NCBI RefSeq assembly: GCF_002087085.1
Contig: NZ_MWQY01000018.1
Span: 1-64,000, forward strand
Direction: 5' to 3'
Origin: Marispirochaeta aestuarii
GTDB taxonomy: Bacteria > Spirochaetota > Spirochaetia > JC444 > Marispirochaetaceae
DNA length: 64,000 nucleotides
In this document: in pieces, positions 1-7,573 of the stretch
Numbering within the stretch: position 1 is the first letter of the stretch
How the letters are laid out: each line of letters starts with the position of its first letter
The notes under the pieces: model-generated
What the model was told of the DNA's origin: nothing
The model's input: only the letters and a program-made list of their open reading frames with translations
Database searches by the model: none
Position numbers and translations under genes: made by a program

Positions 1-1
1 C

Positions 2-115
2 TTTTTCTCACGGACTGCCCGGCTCTCTGTCAGTGACAGGCTGATCTGGCTTAAGAGGATCAGTACTCCGTTAAAACAGGCGGCGGACTACCTTCCGGCC
101 TATGCATGGGCCTGA
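2..115 (+). CDS. Possible C-terminal end of a gene cut by the window edge
   Basis: One plus-strand frame is open from base 2 to a TGA at 113-115 and encodes 37 residues ending in ...YLPAYAWA. It converges on the adenosine-specific kinase gene. No family is recognisable from so short a piece, so it may be chance; sequence left of the window would settle it. Confidence 0.25.
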   Translation, partial: FFSRTARLSVSDRLIWLKRISTPLKQAADYLPAYAWA

Positions 116-141
116 GGTATCCCCAGGGTTCGGGACACTAG

Positions 142-630
142 CTAATACTTGTACCCAAATTTTCGTAACAACTCGCGGCGCTCCCGCTTTTCCTTCTCCC
201 CTTCGACGCCTTTGGGAGAAAATCCGTCCACTACACCGATAATTCCCCGGCCCTGACCGGTCTCGGCAGTCAGGATCTGCAGGGGGTTGGCTGTGGCCGC
301 GTAAATCCGGGCGACTTCGGGGCACTGCTTTATCTGATTCAGGACGTTGATTGGAAACGCGTTCTTAATTATCAGATAAAAACTGTGCCCCGCCGCAGTG
401 ATTCTGGCGCATTCCACAGCTTGTGCAATTAGGTCGGCATTGTTGCCTTCGCTGCGGATAAGACATGGGCCGGAAGCCTCACAGAAAGCCAGGCCGAACT
501 CGATTCCCGGTACGGACCCTGCCATGATCTCACCGAGGTCCTCCACAGTTTTAATAAAATGAGACTGGCCAACTATGATGTTGCAGCCCTCTTCCCACTC
601 AAGCTGGTGAACTTCGATCCTTGCATTCAT
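142..630 (-). CDS. Adenosine-specific kinase (PF04008 family)
   Basis: A 162-residue protein matching the small adenosine-specific kinase family found in archaea and some bacteria. Family features visible are the [19 protein letters not shown] stretch near residues 45-65, the [20 protein letters not shown] segment in the middle and the [22 protein letters not shown] segment near residues 112-135. It would phosphorylate adenosine to AMP in the cytoplasm, though the physiological role of the family is poorly defined. It lies 22 bases downstream of the Na/Pi symporter gene on the same strand, so the two are probably cotranscribed; a phosphate importer next to a nucleoside kinase is a plausible pairing. 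Family membership is confident, substrate is by family. Confidence 0.85.
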   Translation of the reverse strand: MNARIEVHQLEWEEGCNIIVGQSHFIKTVEDLGEIMAGSVPGIEFGLAFCEASGPCLIRSEGNNADLIAQAVECARITAAGHSFYLIIKNAFPINVLNQIKQCPEVARIYAATANPLQILTAETGQGRGIIGVVDGFSPKGVEGEKEKRERRELLRKFGYKY

Positions 631-652
631 TCTTTCCGCCCCCTTCCAACTA

Positions 653-2326
653 TTACTCCACCTGCCGCAGAGCCTGACTTATATTAAGGCTGTAGTCCCC
701 GATATGTTCGAGGTGTCGCACAATATCCCGGAAAATCAGCTCTCCCTTAAGTTCAGAACGTTTCTTCTTGGCCATTTTCCGCCAGGAAATCTTGTTCAGC
801 TGGTCCCGCATTTCGTCTATGGCTTCCTCCAAGCGCAGGGCAGCCTCCAGATCGTAATCCCGGATCGACTTTCCCAGATTGTCGGCATTGAACTTAAGGA
901 AGTCCAGAACTCTTCCGGCATACTCGGCGATCTCTTCGGGACCTTTTTTATGAAGCTGAAGTTCTCCCTCTTTCAGTTTTTTTATCAACATGGCAATGCT
1001 GTAGGCGGAGTCCGAGATGCTCTCTAGTTCGTAGACCACCCTCTGCAGGGCCTGAATATTCCGCGCCTGGTAGTTGCTCAAGGAATCCCGCATGCAATCG
1101 GTAAGAAAATCCGTCAGCTCTTCCTGCATATCATCCAGATATTTTTCCAGGTCGCCCATCTCCATTTCCACCTCATCGATCCGGGAGAAATCCCTGGCTG
1201 CCAGCTGAATCTGCGACATCATTGACCAGGTCTCCCGGGCCATTCTGGCAGCTTCTGCGTGAACGCTGATCAGGTTTGATTCAACCGCATCAGGAATGTT
1301 GGAAGGAACCGCGACAAAACGGTACGCCCCGTATCCGGGCCGGATTTCGTCGTCCTTTACCATGCGTTTGACGAGTTCGGCAATCAGGGGGACAAACCAG
1401 ATCAGCAGCAGGGTATTTGCAATGTTGAAGAAGGAATGAAAAGCCGATAGGTGCAGAGGAATCATGCTGCTTTCCGAGGAGAGTCCAGGTACGAGCTTCT
1501 CGATAAAATCGACGAACGGAAAGAATATAATCAGCATCCAGGTCACGCCGACCAGGTTGAATACCATGTGTGCCCGGGCGGATCGCTTCGCTTCTGCTTT
1601 CATGGGAAGAGAGGCAAGAAATGCCGTGATGGTTGTTCCGATATTCTCGCCGAGAACAATGGCGGCGGCAATCGGAAAATCGATCCAGCCCTTGTAAGCC
1701 ATGGTAAGGGTCAGTGCCATGGCCGCCGAAGAGGACTGAAGGATTACCGTAAGCACGGCTCCTACCAGAACAAAGAGGATAATGGAAAGATACCCCAGGG
1801 AGGTAAAACGGGCAAGAAAGGCCAGGGCCTGCGGACTGCTCCCGATATCGGGGACCGACTCTTTCATCAAGTGCAGGCCCAGAAAAAGCAGTCCGAAGCC
1901 GATCAGGACCTCCGCAATTTCCCGCCGTTTTTCGGAACGGCTGAAATAGAAGGGAATGGCGATCGCCACCGCAGGAAGGGCAAAACCCGTAATTTTGACC
2001 TTGAAACCAAAGATCGAAACAATCCAGGCGGTGAGGGTGGTTCCGATATTGGCGCCCATAATCACCCCGATGGACTGTTGCAGGTTTACAAGTCCGGCAT
2101 TAACGAGGCTGACAAGAATAACCGTCGTTGCGGAAGAGGACTGAACAATACAGGTCGCCGCCAGTCCGGTAATAACCCCCATCAACCTGTTGGTCGTAAG
2201 GGTACCCAACAGGGACTTCAGCTTATCCCCGGACCGTTTGTGAATTCCATCGCTCATGGACTTCATACCGATCAGGAATATGCCGAGCCCTCCCAAAAGA
2301 TTCAGTATCTGAAAAATCGCAGACAT
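653..2326 (-). CDS. Na+/phosphate symporter with C-terminal PhoU domain
   Basis: A 557-residue inner-membrane protein of the Na/Pi cotransporter (NptA/YjbB) family. The duplicated QSSSA signatures occur near residues 62-68 (QSSSATT) and 197-202 (QSSSAA), each inside a set of hydrophobic helices within residues 1-320. The last roughly 200 residues are soluble, acidic and helical, as in PhoU domains that modulate phosphate transport. Start is the ATG whose product begins [13 protein letters not shown], consistent with the family. It is first in a two-gene unit with the adenosine-specific kinase. Direction of phosphate movement, uptake or export, cannot be told from sequence. Confidence 0.9.
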   Translation of the reverse strand: MSAIFQILNLLGGLGIFLIGMKSMSDGIHKRSGDKLKSLLGTLTTNRLMGVITGLAATCIVQSSSATTVILVSLVNAGLVNLQQSIGVIMGANIGTTLTAWIVSIFGFKVKITGFALPAVAIAIPFYFSRSEKRREIAEVLIGFGLLFLGLHLMKESVPDIGSSPQALAFLARFTSLGYLSIILFVLVGAVLTVILQSSSAAMALTLTMAYKGWIDFPIAAAIVLGENIGTTITAFLASLPMKAEAKRSARAHMVFNLVGVTWMLIIFFPFVDFIEKLVPGLSSESSMIPLHLSAFHSFFNIANTLLLIWFVPLIAELVKRMVKDDEIRPGYGAYRFVAVPSNIPDAVESNLISVHAEAARMARETWSMMSQIQLAARDFSRIDEVEMEMGDLEKYLDDMQEELTDFLTDCMRDSLSNYQARNIQALQRVVYELESISDSAYSIAMLIKKLKEGELQLHKKGPEEIAEYAGRVLDFLKFNADNLGKSIRDYDLEAALRLEEAIDEMRDQLNKISWRKMAKKKRSELKGELIFRDIVRHLEHIGDYSLNISQALRQVE

Positions 2327-2466
2327 GATTGCTCCACAGGGAAAAATGTTGGCATTAGTGCAGGATGCCTTTTATGTTTTAGCATACATTTCGGCATTTT
2401 TGGAATAGGAAGCAGGAATAGCCTTCTTCCTTCATGCCGGATAATGCTATACTTTTTTAACTGCAT

Positions 2467-3345
2467 ATGAAAACAAAAGCCCTGGTAGTATCGGCCGTGA
2501 TCCTCTGTTTCAGTGTGCTTGTAAGCGCCGAGGGAGCCCGGGAGGGTACTGGAAACTCCTCCCCAATATTACAGCGGGAAGTGCGCCTGATAATCTCCGG
2601 AAATGCAGGAAGTACCCAGGACCAGCTGATAAGAGCCGTCCTGCCTGTTCTGGAAGACAGCCTTCCCTTTCCCGTTCTGGTGGAATACGGAATCGATTCG
2701 TCCCGCTCTCCAGGGGATCGGTACAGCTGGATAGCCGGAAACATCAGCAAGCATGTAGATAAACCGTCACCGGATGTGCATGTATTTGTTGCCTTTGAGA
2801 TACCGGTTGTACTGGCCGCCTCTCCGGTATCTCCCGTGGTCAGTTTTCCGGATATTTTTCTCATCCCGCGGGATTCCTCCTTTCTTGAGTGCCCGGTAAC
2901 ACCCGGAGCCATGAGAAGAGAAAGCACTGCATCCCAGAAGCTCAGCCATATCCACTTCAGGGAAACGGAACCTGTCTCCGCCCTGAAAGCTGCAATCGAA
3001 GCACGGGTCCCCATGATGGCCGCCCTATCGGTGGAGCTGACCGAAGTTCTTCGAACCGGAAAGCTGAAGGCCCTCGCGACCTTCTCCTCCTCTCCCTTGC
3101 GGATAGAAGGCTACGGAACGGTCCCTCCCGTGGCTTACTGGGAGAAAGGCTATTCGCCGAAACCGGACTATTTTGGTATATTATTACCCGATACTGTGTC
3201 GCCGGAAATTCTGGAGATGCTTACAGAAATCTGGATGAAGGATATCGGTGGTTCCGGGGACTTACGGGCCTACGCCGCTGAAAGAGGTCTCATTTTCAAT
3301 CCCGTGGTAAACCCTGGAGAGACCGGCACGCCTTCCCCGCGGTAA
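2467..3345 (+). CDS. TctC/Bug-like periplasmic binding protein, orphan
   Basis: A 292-residue protein with an N-terminal signal sequence (MKTKALVVSAVILCFSVLVSA). The C-terminal half keeps the pattern of tripartite tricarboxylate receptor (TctC/Bug) proteins: LKALATFSSSPLRIEGYGTVPPV followed after a gap by YFGILLPDTVSPEILEML. The N-terminal half is poorly conserved. No TctA or TctB membrane component is nearby, so it is either an orphan receptor serving a distant transporter or a sensor-type binding protein. It is followed 28 bases later by an ArsR-type regulator on the same strand. There is no clear Shine-Dalgarno; a TATACT -10-like element lies at 2448-2453. Confidence 0.6.
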   Translation: MKTKALVVSAVILCFSVLVSAEGAREGTGNSSPILQREVRLIISGNAGSTQDQLIRAVLPVLEDSLPFPVLVEYGIDSSRSPGDRYSWIAGNISKHVDKPSPDVHVFVAFEIPVVLAASPVSPVVSFPDIFLIPRDSSFLECPVTPGAMRRESTASQKLSHIHFRETEPVSALKAAIEARVPMMAALSVELTEVLRTGKLKALATFSSSPLRIEGYGTVPPVAYWEKGYSPKPDYFGILLPDTVSPEILEMLTEIWMKDIGGSGDLRAYAAERGLIFNPVVNPGETGTPSPR

Positions 3346-3373
3346 TGATTTTATTTAGGAGAAAAGAACGCCG

Positions 3374-3688
3374 ATGGACCGGCACTACGATGAATTTTCA
3401 CGTTTTTTCAAAGCCCTGGGAGATCCCAGCCGGCTCCAGCTGGTGCATATTCTGCTCCAGTCTGAAGGCAGCCTCAGCGTCAGCGCCCTGGGGGAGCAGG
3501 TCAGCATAGGCCAGTCGACCGTAAGTCAGCACCTGCGGATACTGAAGGACGCCGGAGTCATCCGGGCGGAGCGCCGCGGGGCATCGATCTTTTATCAGGT
3601 AGATCGGCCCCGTCTGCGCGAAATGGGACACCGGTTCCAGGCCCTATTCGGTTCACTCCTCTTCGAAGGGGAGGCTACTCCATTTTAA
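3374..3688 (+). CDS. ArsR-family winged-helix transcriptional regulator
   Basis: A 104-residue ArsR/SmtB-type repressor. It starts MDRHYDEFSRFFKALGDPSRLQLVHIL, the usual dimer helix and first recognition element; the helix-turn-helix is QSTVSQHLRILKDAGVIRAERRG near residues 48-70, followed by a beta wing (ASIFYQVD). The protein contains no cysteine, so it lacks the ELCVCDL metal site and is unlikely to sense thiophilic metals through alpha3 cysteines. It follows the TctC-like gene, probably in one transcript, and its 3' end overlaps pheT (opposite strand) by 14 bases. Its ligand is unknown. Confidence 0.85.
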   Translation: MDRHYDEFSRFFKALGDPSRLQLVHILLQSEGSLSVSALGEQVSIGQSTVSQHLRILKDAGVIRAERRGASIFYQVDRPRLREMGHRFQALFGSLLFEGEATPF

Positions 3689-6125
3689 GGGGATAGCCCG
3701 CCTTCTCTGTTGCCGTGATAAGCTGTTTCTGGGCCTGTTCGAGAAAATCCCCGCTCAGGGTCTTTTCCGGATCAAAAAAGGTCGCCCGTACGGTAATCGC
3801 CCGACGGCCCGCTCCCATATCAAAGACATCAGCCACCGAACAACCGCTGAGTTCCTTAATCCCGGCCTTTTCCGCGGCACGCAGAATGTCCGCGGCCCGG
3901 TCATCCGGTCCGGCTATGACGGTAAAGTCGAACACAGAATGGGGAAAGCGGGGAAGGGGTTTGTAGACCGTCTTGTCGGGCCGTGAATCCTCCTCGAACA
4001 GAGAAAGGTCCAGCACGATCAGAGTGCAGTAGCCCTTAGCCTTGAATTCCCGCATGGTAAGAGGGTGCACCGTGGTAATCATCCCCGCGGGTTTCCCCTT
4101 TATATGGATATCCAGGCTCTCAAAAGGGTGAATCCCCTGCCAGTCCCGGGGTATCGCCGGATTGGGAAGTTTGTTTCCCTTTCCGCTCTTTTCTTCCTTC
4201 AGCTCCACCAGCCGGCCGGGGAGCCTCAGGTAGTTCATCAGGCGATCGGCGGTATTGGCGGCATCCATAAAGCGGGATACCTGACGGTCGTAGAATGCCG
4301 CCGCAAAGAGGTTCCGTTCCCGGGAGAAACCCTCATCATCTGAGGAATAGCCCCGGCCTATCTCGAACATGGCGAAACGGTTGTAGTGCCTGCTGTTGTC
4401 TGCGGCGGCTTCCAGAAAGCCCGGAACCAGGCTGGGGCGCATGCGGCCCATTTCCTTGCTCAGGGCATTGGCGAGCTGCAGATTCTCATTCTTCTCAGGC
4501 CATCCGACCTTCTCCAGCAGGGCTTCTCCGATCAGGGGATAGGTAATGACCTCATGGGCGTTCCCGTGGAGCACCATGAAGTCCTGAATCGAACGTTCCA
4601 GACGTTTCGGATTCGGCAGGCGCACAGCCTCTATCTTCCATTTCGGCGGCTGGGCGGGAATGGCGTTGTAACCGTACATTCGGCCGATCTCTTCTATCAG
4701 ATCCGCATCGCACTCCACATCCTTCGTTGCCCGGAAGCTGGGAACGCTGACTGAGAAGCCTTCCGCTGTTCCGCTGACACCGAAGTCCAGGGCCTCCAGG
4801 ATCTCCTGTACCCGGGACTTCTCCAGGGTACAGCCCAGCAGTGACTCAATCTTGCTGTGCTTGAGATCGATCACAGGCGTCTGTATTTCCGAAAGATCGA
4901 TCCCATCGTATTCCAGCTTTCCCTCCACCTCGGCGCCGGGATTAAGTTCCAGCAGAAGTTCGAGAATTCGCAGGGCTGTTGGCTCCAGCATCATCGGATC
5001 CAGACTCTTTTCGTAGCGAAGGGAGGAATCGGTCCTGAGGCCGATTCGGGTGGAACTCTTCCGTATTCCCGCATCCACAAAGTTGGCCACCTCGACGAAG
5101 ACTTCGGTGGTATTCTCCGTGACTCCGCTGTTCAAGCCCCCCATGATGCCGGCGATAACCAGAGGCTTCACCCCGTCGGCAATCACAGTGTCCTCCGCCT
5201 CGAGACGGCGGGTCTGCTCGTCCAGGGTGATAAACTCCTCCTCCCTGCCGACTTGTCGCACAATAATGCTGCCTTTCTCTATGCTCTTTTTGTCGAAGAT
5301 ATGGTTCGGCTGTCCCATCTCCAGCATTACATAGTTCGAAATATCGACGATACTGTTGATGGGGCGCAGGCCGCAGTCCAGCAGCCGCTTCTGCATCCAT
5401 TGGGGACTCTCTCCCACGGTGACCCCTTTTACGGTGTATCCATAGTAGGCCCTGCAGTAGGAGTCGGGATGTACAGTAACGCTGACCGGGGATTTTCCTG
5501 TTCCGAAGCGGGAGAGCATCTCCCTGCGCCATTCAGGATTAAAGGGACGCTTGAGGGGTACCTGAAAAGCTGCGGCAAACTCCCGTGCCATTCCGTAGTG
5601 ACCCCATAGGTCCGGACGGTGGGTTATGGACTTGTTGTCGATATCAAGTACCACCGTTGGCGTTGAATCCAGGTATTCTGCCATGGTCATGCCGATTACC
5701 GCCCCGCCGTCGAGTTCCATCAGTCCTTCATGGCTGTCCGAGAGTCCCAGCTCGTCCTCGGCGCAGAGCATTCCCTCCGAAAGGATCCCCCGGATCTTCT
5801 TGGGCTCCAGGGTAAACCCCAGGGGCAGGGTCGTGCCGACGGGCGCATAGGGGACCTTCATGCCGATGGCGCAGTTGGGCGCACCGCATACAACCCGACC
5901 CCTGCCTGCGGCGCCCGCATCGAAGGATACCAGCTGGAGCTTGTCCGCGTCGGGGTGGGGTTCGATACCGGTAATCGTCGCCACATAGGTTTCTTCCAGA
6001 ACCTTGCCGCTTTCAAGAACCTCCTCAACCTCGCAGGTACTGAGGGTAAAGCGCTCGGCAAGATCGTGAGAACTCATCGCCGGCAGTTCTACATAATCAT
6101 GAATCCAGTCCATGGAAATCTTCAC
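3675..6125 (-). CDS. pheT: Phenylalanine-tRNA ligase beta subunit
   Basis: An 816-residue beta chain of the (alpha-beta)2 enzyme that charges tRNA-Phe. The N-terminal tRNA-binding OB fold is visible (residues about 40-150, with GIEPHPDADKLQLVSFDAG and VVCGAPN), then B3/B4 editing and B5 domains (DVECDADLIEEIGRMYGYNAIP) and a C-terminal FDX-ACB anticodon-binding domain (PLPRFPHSVFDFTVIAG). Length is normal for the bacterial protein. It starts 10 bases after the end of pheS and is cotranscribed with it under the Phe attenuator upstream. Its end overlaps the ArsR gene by 14 bases tail to tail. Confidence 0.97.
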   Translation of the reverse strand: MKISMDWIHDYVELPAMSSHDLAERFTLSTCEVEEVLESGKVLEETYVATITGIEPHPDADKLQLVSFDAGAAGRGRVVCGAPNCAIGMKVPYAPVGTTLPLGFTLEPKKIRGILSEGMLCAEDELGLSDSHEGLMELDGGAVIGMTMAEYLDSTPTVVLDIDNKSITHRPDLWGHYGMAREFAAAFQVPLKRPFNPEWRREMLSRFGTGKSPVSVTVHPDSYCRAYYGYTVKGVTVGESPQWMQKRLLDCGLRPINSIVDISNYVMLEMGQPNHIFDKKSIEKGSIIVRQVGREEEFITLDEQTRRLEAEDTVIADGVKPLVIAGIMGGLNSGVTENTTEVFVEVANFVDAGIRKSSTRIGLRTDSSLRYEKSLDPMMLEPTALRILELLLELNPGAEVEGKLEYDGIDLSEIQTPVIDLKHSKIESLLGCTLEKSRVQEILEALDFGVSGTAEGFSVSVPSFRATKDVECDADLIEEIGRMYGYNAIPAQPPKWKIEAVRLPNPKRLERSIQDFMVLHGNAHEVITYPLIGEALLEKVGWPEKNENLQLANALSKEMGRMRPSLVPGFLEAAADNSRHYNRFAMFEIGRGYSSDDEGFSRERNLFAAAFYDRQVSRFMDAANTADRLMNYLRLPGRLVELKEEKSGKGNKLPNPAIPRDWQGIHPFESLDIHIKGKPAGMITTVHPLTMREFKAKGYCTLIVLDLSLFEEDSRPDKTVYKPLPRFPHSVFDFTVIAGPDDRAADILRAAEKAGIKELSGCSVADVFDMGAGRRAITVRATFFDPEKTLSGDFLEQAQKQLITATEKAGYPLKME

Positions 6126-6135
6126 AGCAGTCCTC

Positions 6136-7179
6136 CTAGTAAGCCTTGAACTGGGAGACGAAGCGCAGGTCCCCAGAACGCAGATGGCGAATGTTGTCGA
6201 TGCCGTAGCGCATCATAACCAGACGGTCCCAGCCCATTCCGAAGGCGAAACCGGAGTAAAGATCCGGATCGATGTTGCCGTAGCGCAGCACCCGGGGATG
6301 CACCATACCGCAGCCCAGGGCCTCGACCCATCCAACCTGCTTGCAGACAGAGCAGCCCTTGCCGCCGCAGAGCAGACACTTGTAATCCAGCTCAAAGCCG
6401 GGCTCAACAAAGGGAAAGTACCCGGGACGCAGCCGCACCTCGAGTTCTTTATGGAAAATCTCCGAGAGCAGAGTCTTGAGAAAATGGACCAGGTGAGCTA
6501 CCGAGACCCCTTCTCCAACCATCATCCCCTCTATCTGCCGGAAGGCCGCCTCGTGGGAGGCGTCGATGGCCTCGTTCCGAAAGACCTCCCCGGGACCGAC
6601 AAACTTGAAAGGTGGCCGGTGTTTTTCCATTCCCCGCACCTGGATCGGAGAGGTATGGGTCCTCAGCAGGTGGTGCATATCGGAAAACCAGAAGGTGTCC
6701 TGCATATCCCGGGCGGGATGATTGGCGGGAATATTCAGGGCCTCGAAGTTATAGTAGTCGCTTTCGATGTGGGGACCGTCGAGTATATCGAATCCCATGG
6801 AGATAAAGATGTCCTCCACTTCCCGCCCGATGGCGGTGAGAGGGTGGTATCCGGCGCTGCCGAGGCCCCGGTCGCGGAGGGAATCCAGCAGCGAAATGTC
6901 CTGCCGTTCCGATGCCAGCCTGCGGTCGATCTCTTCCCGTTCGATCCGGACAGCGGCCTCATCAATTTCCGAAAGGATCTTCTGCTTAAGTTCGTTGGAA
7001 AGGGGACCCAGGGTTTTCCGCTCTTCCGGGGTCGCATCCTTGAGGCTTTTCAGAATCTCGTTGAGCCTGCCCTTTTTGCCAAGGTACTCCGCTTTGATGG
7101 TGGCCACCTCGGCACCGGTAGAGACAGCGCCGATTTCGCGGGAAAACTCGGCGTACAGACTTTCTAAGCGTTCCTCCAT
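6136..7179 (-). CDS. pheS: Phenylalanine-tRNA ligase alpha subunit
   Basis: A 347-residue class II synthetase alpha chain. It has an N-terminal helical arm (residues 1-90) and the catalytic core with motif 2 (PGEVFRNEAIDASHEAAFRQIEG) and motif 3 (SGFAFGMGWDRLVMMRYGI). A CxxC...CxxC cluster (CLLCGGKGCSVC) near residues 275-290 may bind zinc. The start ATG is preceded by AAAAGGAG. The gene sits directly behind a Phe-codon-rich leader peptide and an intrinsic terminator, so its expression is expected to follow the supply of charged tRNA-Phe. Confidence 0.97.
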   Translation of the reverse strand: MEERLESLYAEFSREIGAVSTGAEVATIKAEYLGKKGRLNEILKSLKDATPEERKTLGPLSNELKQKILSEIDEAAVRIEREEIDRRLASERQDISLLDSLRDRGLGSAGYHPLTAIGREVEDIFISMGFDILDGPHIESDYYNFEALNIPANHPARDMQDTFWFSDMHHLLRTHTSPIQVRGMEKHRPPFKFVGPGEVFRNEAIDASHEAAFRQIEGMMVGEGVSVAHLVHFLKTLLSEIFHKELEVRLRPGYFPFVEPGFELDYKCLLCGGKGCSVCKQVGWVEALGCGMVHPRVLRYGNIDPDLYSGFAFGMGWDRLVMMRYGIDNIRHLRSGDLRFVSQFKAY

Positions 7180-7200
7180 GGAATAACTCCTTTTAAAAAC

Positions 7201-7238
7201 AAAAAAGCGGGTCCCTCCTCTTTCAAGGAGAAACCCGC
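7201..7238 (-). terminator. Attenuator terminator of pheST (3:4 hairpin)
   Basis: On the minus strand, 7238-7226 pairs with 7219-7207 to give a 13-bp stem (two G-U pairs) around a six-base loop, followed by TTTTTT at 7206-7201: a standard intrinsic terminator placed 22 bases before the pheS start. Its 3' arm carries the 12-mer AGGAGGGACCCG (7219-7208), which also occurs upstream at 7286-7275 inside the leader peptide gene. The upstream copy can therefore pair with the 5' arm CGGGTTTCTCCT (7237-7226) and prevent termination. Confidence 0.9.
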
Positions 7239-7286
7239 CGCATTTACGCTGATCACACCACGATCATGGCAGCCCGGGTCCCTCCT
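7226..7286 (-). promoter_or_regulatory. Antiterminator (2:3 pairing) of the pheST leader
   Basis: AGGAGGGACCCG at 7286-7275 (region 2) is identical to the terminator 3' arm and complementary, with two G-U pairs, to CGGGTTTCTCCT at 7237-7226 (region 3). Region 2 starts eight bases after the last Phe codon and lies 8 bases before the leader stop. A ribosome stalled in the Phe codons would leave region 2 free to pair with region 3; one that reaches the stop would cover region 2 and let the terminator form. Confidence 0.8.
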
Positions 7287-7341
7287 GGGTGCTAAAAAAG
7301 AAAAAAAAGAAGGAAAAAAATATGCCCTGCATACCTGTCAT
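7264..7341 (-). CDS. pheL: Phe-rich leader peptide of pheST
   Basis: A 25-codon frame with ATG at 7341 and TGA at 7266-7264. The core reads IFFSFFFFFFS, eight Phe codons in a run of nine (TTT or TTC with one serine codon between). This is the hallmark of a ribosome-mediated attenuation leader, analogous to E. coli pheM/pheL. No Shine-Dalgarno is present: the -10 element ends nine bases before the ATG, so the transcript would have about a 3-base leader; a second in-frame ATG is at 7332. The peptide is probably only a translational sensor. Function is inferred from position, codons and the competing hairpins. Confidence 0.85.
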   Translation of the reverse strand: MTGMQGIFFSFFFFFFSTQEGPGLP

Positions 7342-7350
7342 GGTGGCTTT

Positions 7351-7378
7351 ATTATAGCGACGAGGACGATACTGTCAA
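7351..7378 (-). promoter_or_regulatory. Consensus sigma70 promoter of pheL-pheST
   Basis: TTGACA (7378-7373), 16-base spacer, TATAAT (7356-7351): both hexamers perfect. The predicted start is near 7344, three bases before the leader-peptide ATG. Confidence 0.88.
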
Positions 7379-7404
7379 GGCGCAGATAGAGCTCACTGGA
7401 TTAG

Positions 7405-7467
7405 CGCTACAAGGAGAGGAGGTCCTTCACTAGGTGAACAACGTTACGGACCTCCTCTCCAGTAGCG
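7405..7467. repeat. Large intergenic inverted repeat with nested hairpin
   Basis: GGAGAGGAGGTCC (7413-7425) and GGACCTCCTCTCC (7448-7460) form a perfect 13-bp stem, extended outside by CGCTAC (7405-7410) and GTAGCG (7462-7467). The 22-base loop contains a second dyad, TTCAC-TAG-GTGAA (7426-7438). It lies between the divergent pheS and patatin promoters. No T run follows on either strand, so it is not an ordinary intrinsic terminator. Function unknown. Confidence 0.75.
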
Positions 7468-7536
7468 GCATAATTTGTGCCATCTCTCCGTGCGGACAGT
7501 TTCGTCCTCGCACTTGATGGCGCCTATGGTTCGGGG

Positions 7537-7566
7537 TGGACAGTACGGCCTCCGTGGGCGTAATAA
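7537..7566 (+). promoter_or_regulatory. Promoter of the patatin-like gene, near-leaderless
   Basis: TGGACA (7537-7542), 18-base spacer, TAATAA (7561-7566). The expected start falls about 7573, one base before the ATG at 7574, and there is no Shine-Dalgarno. The spacing fits; the hexamers are moderate matches. Confidence 0.5.
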
Positions 7567-7573
7567 TAGTACC

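Noticed and set aside
1451-2470. A 339-codon plus-strand frame
   Set aside because: Antisense to the well-supported Na/Pi symporter; sequence is rich in Gly, Arg and Gln without recognisable domains.
7201-7341. T-box riboswitch before pheS
   Set aside because: The conserved T-box antiterminator sequence (AGGGTGGNACCGCG) is absent; the Phe-codon leader and duplicated 12-mer explain the region better.
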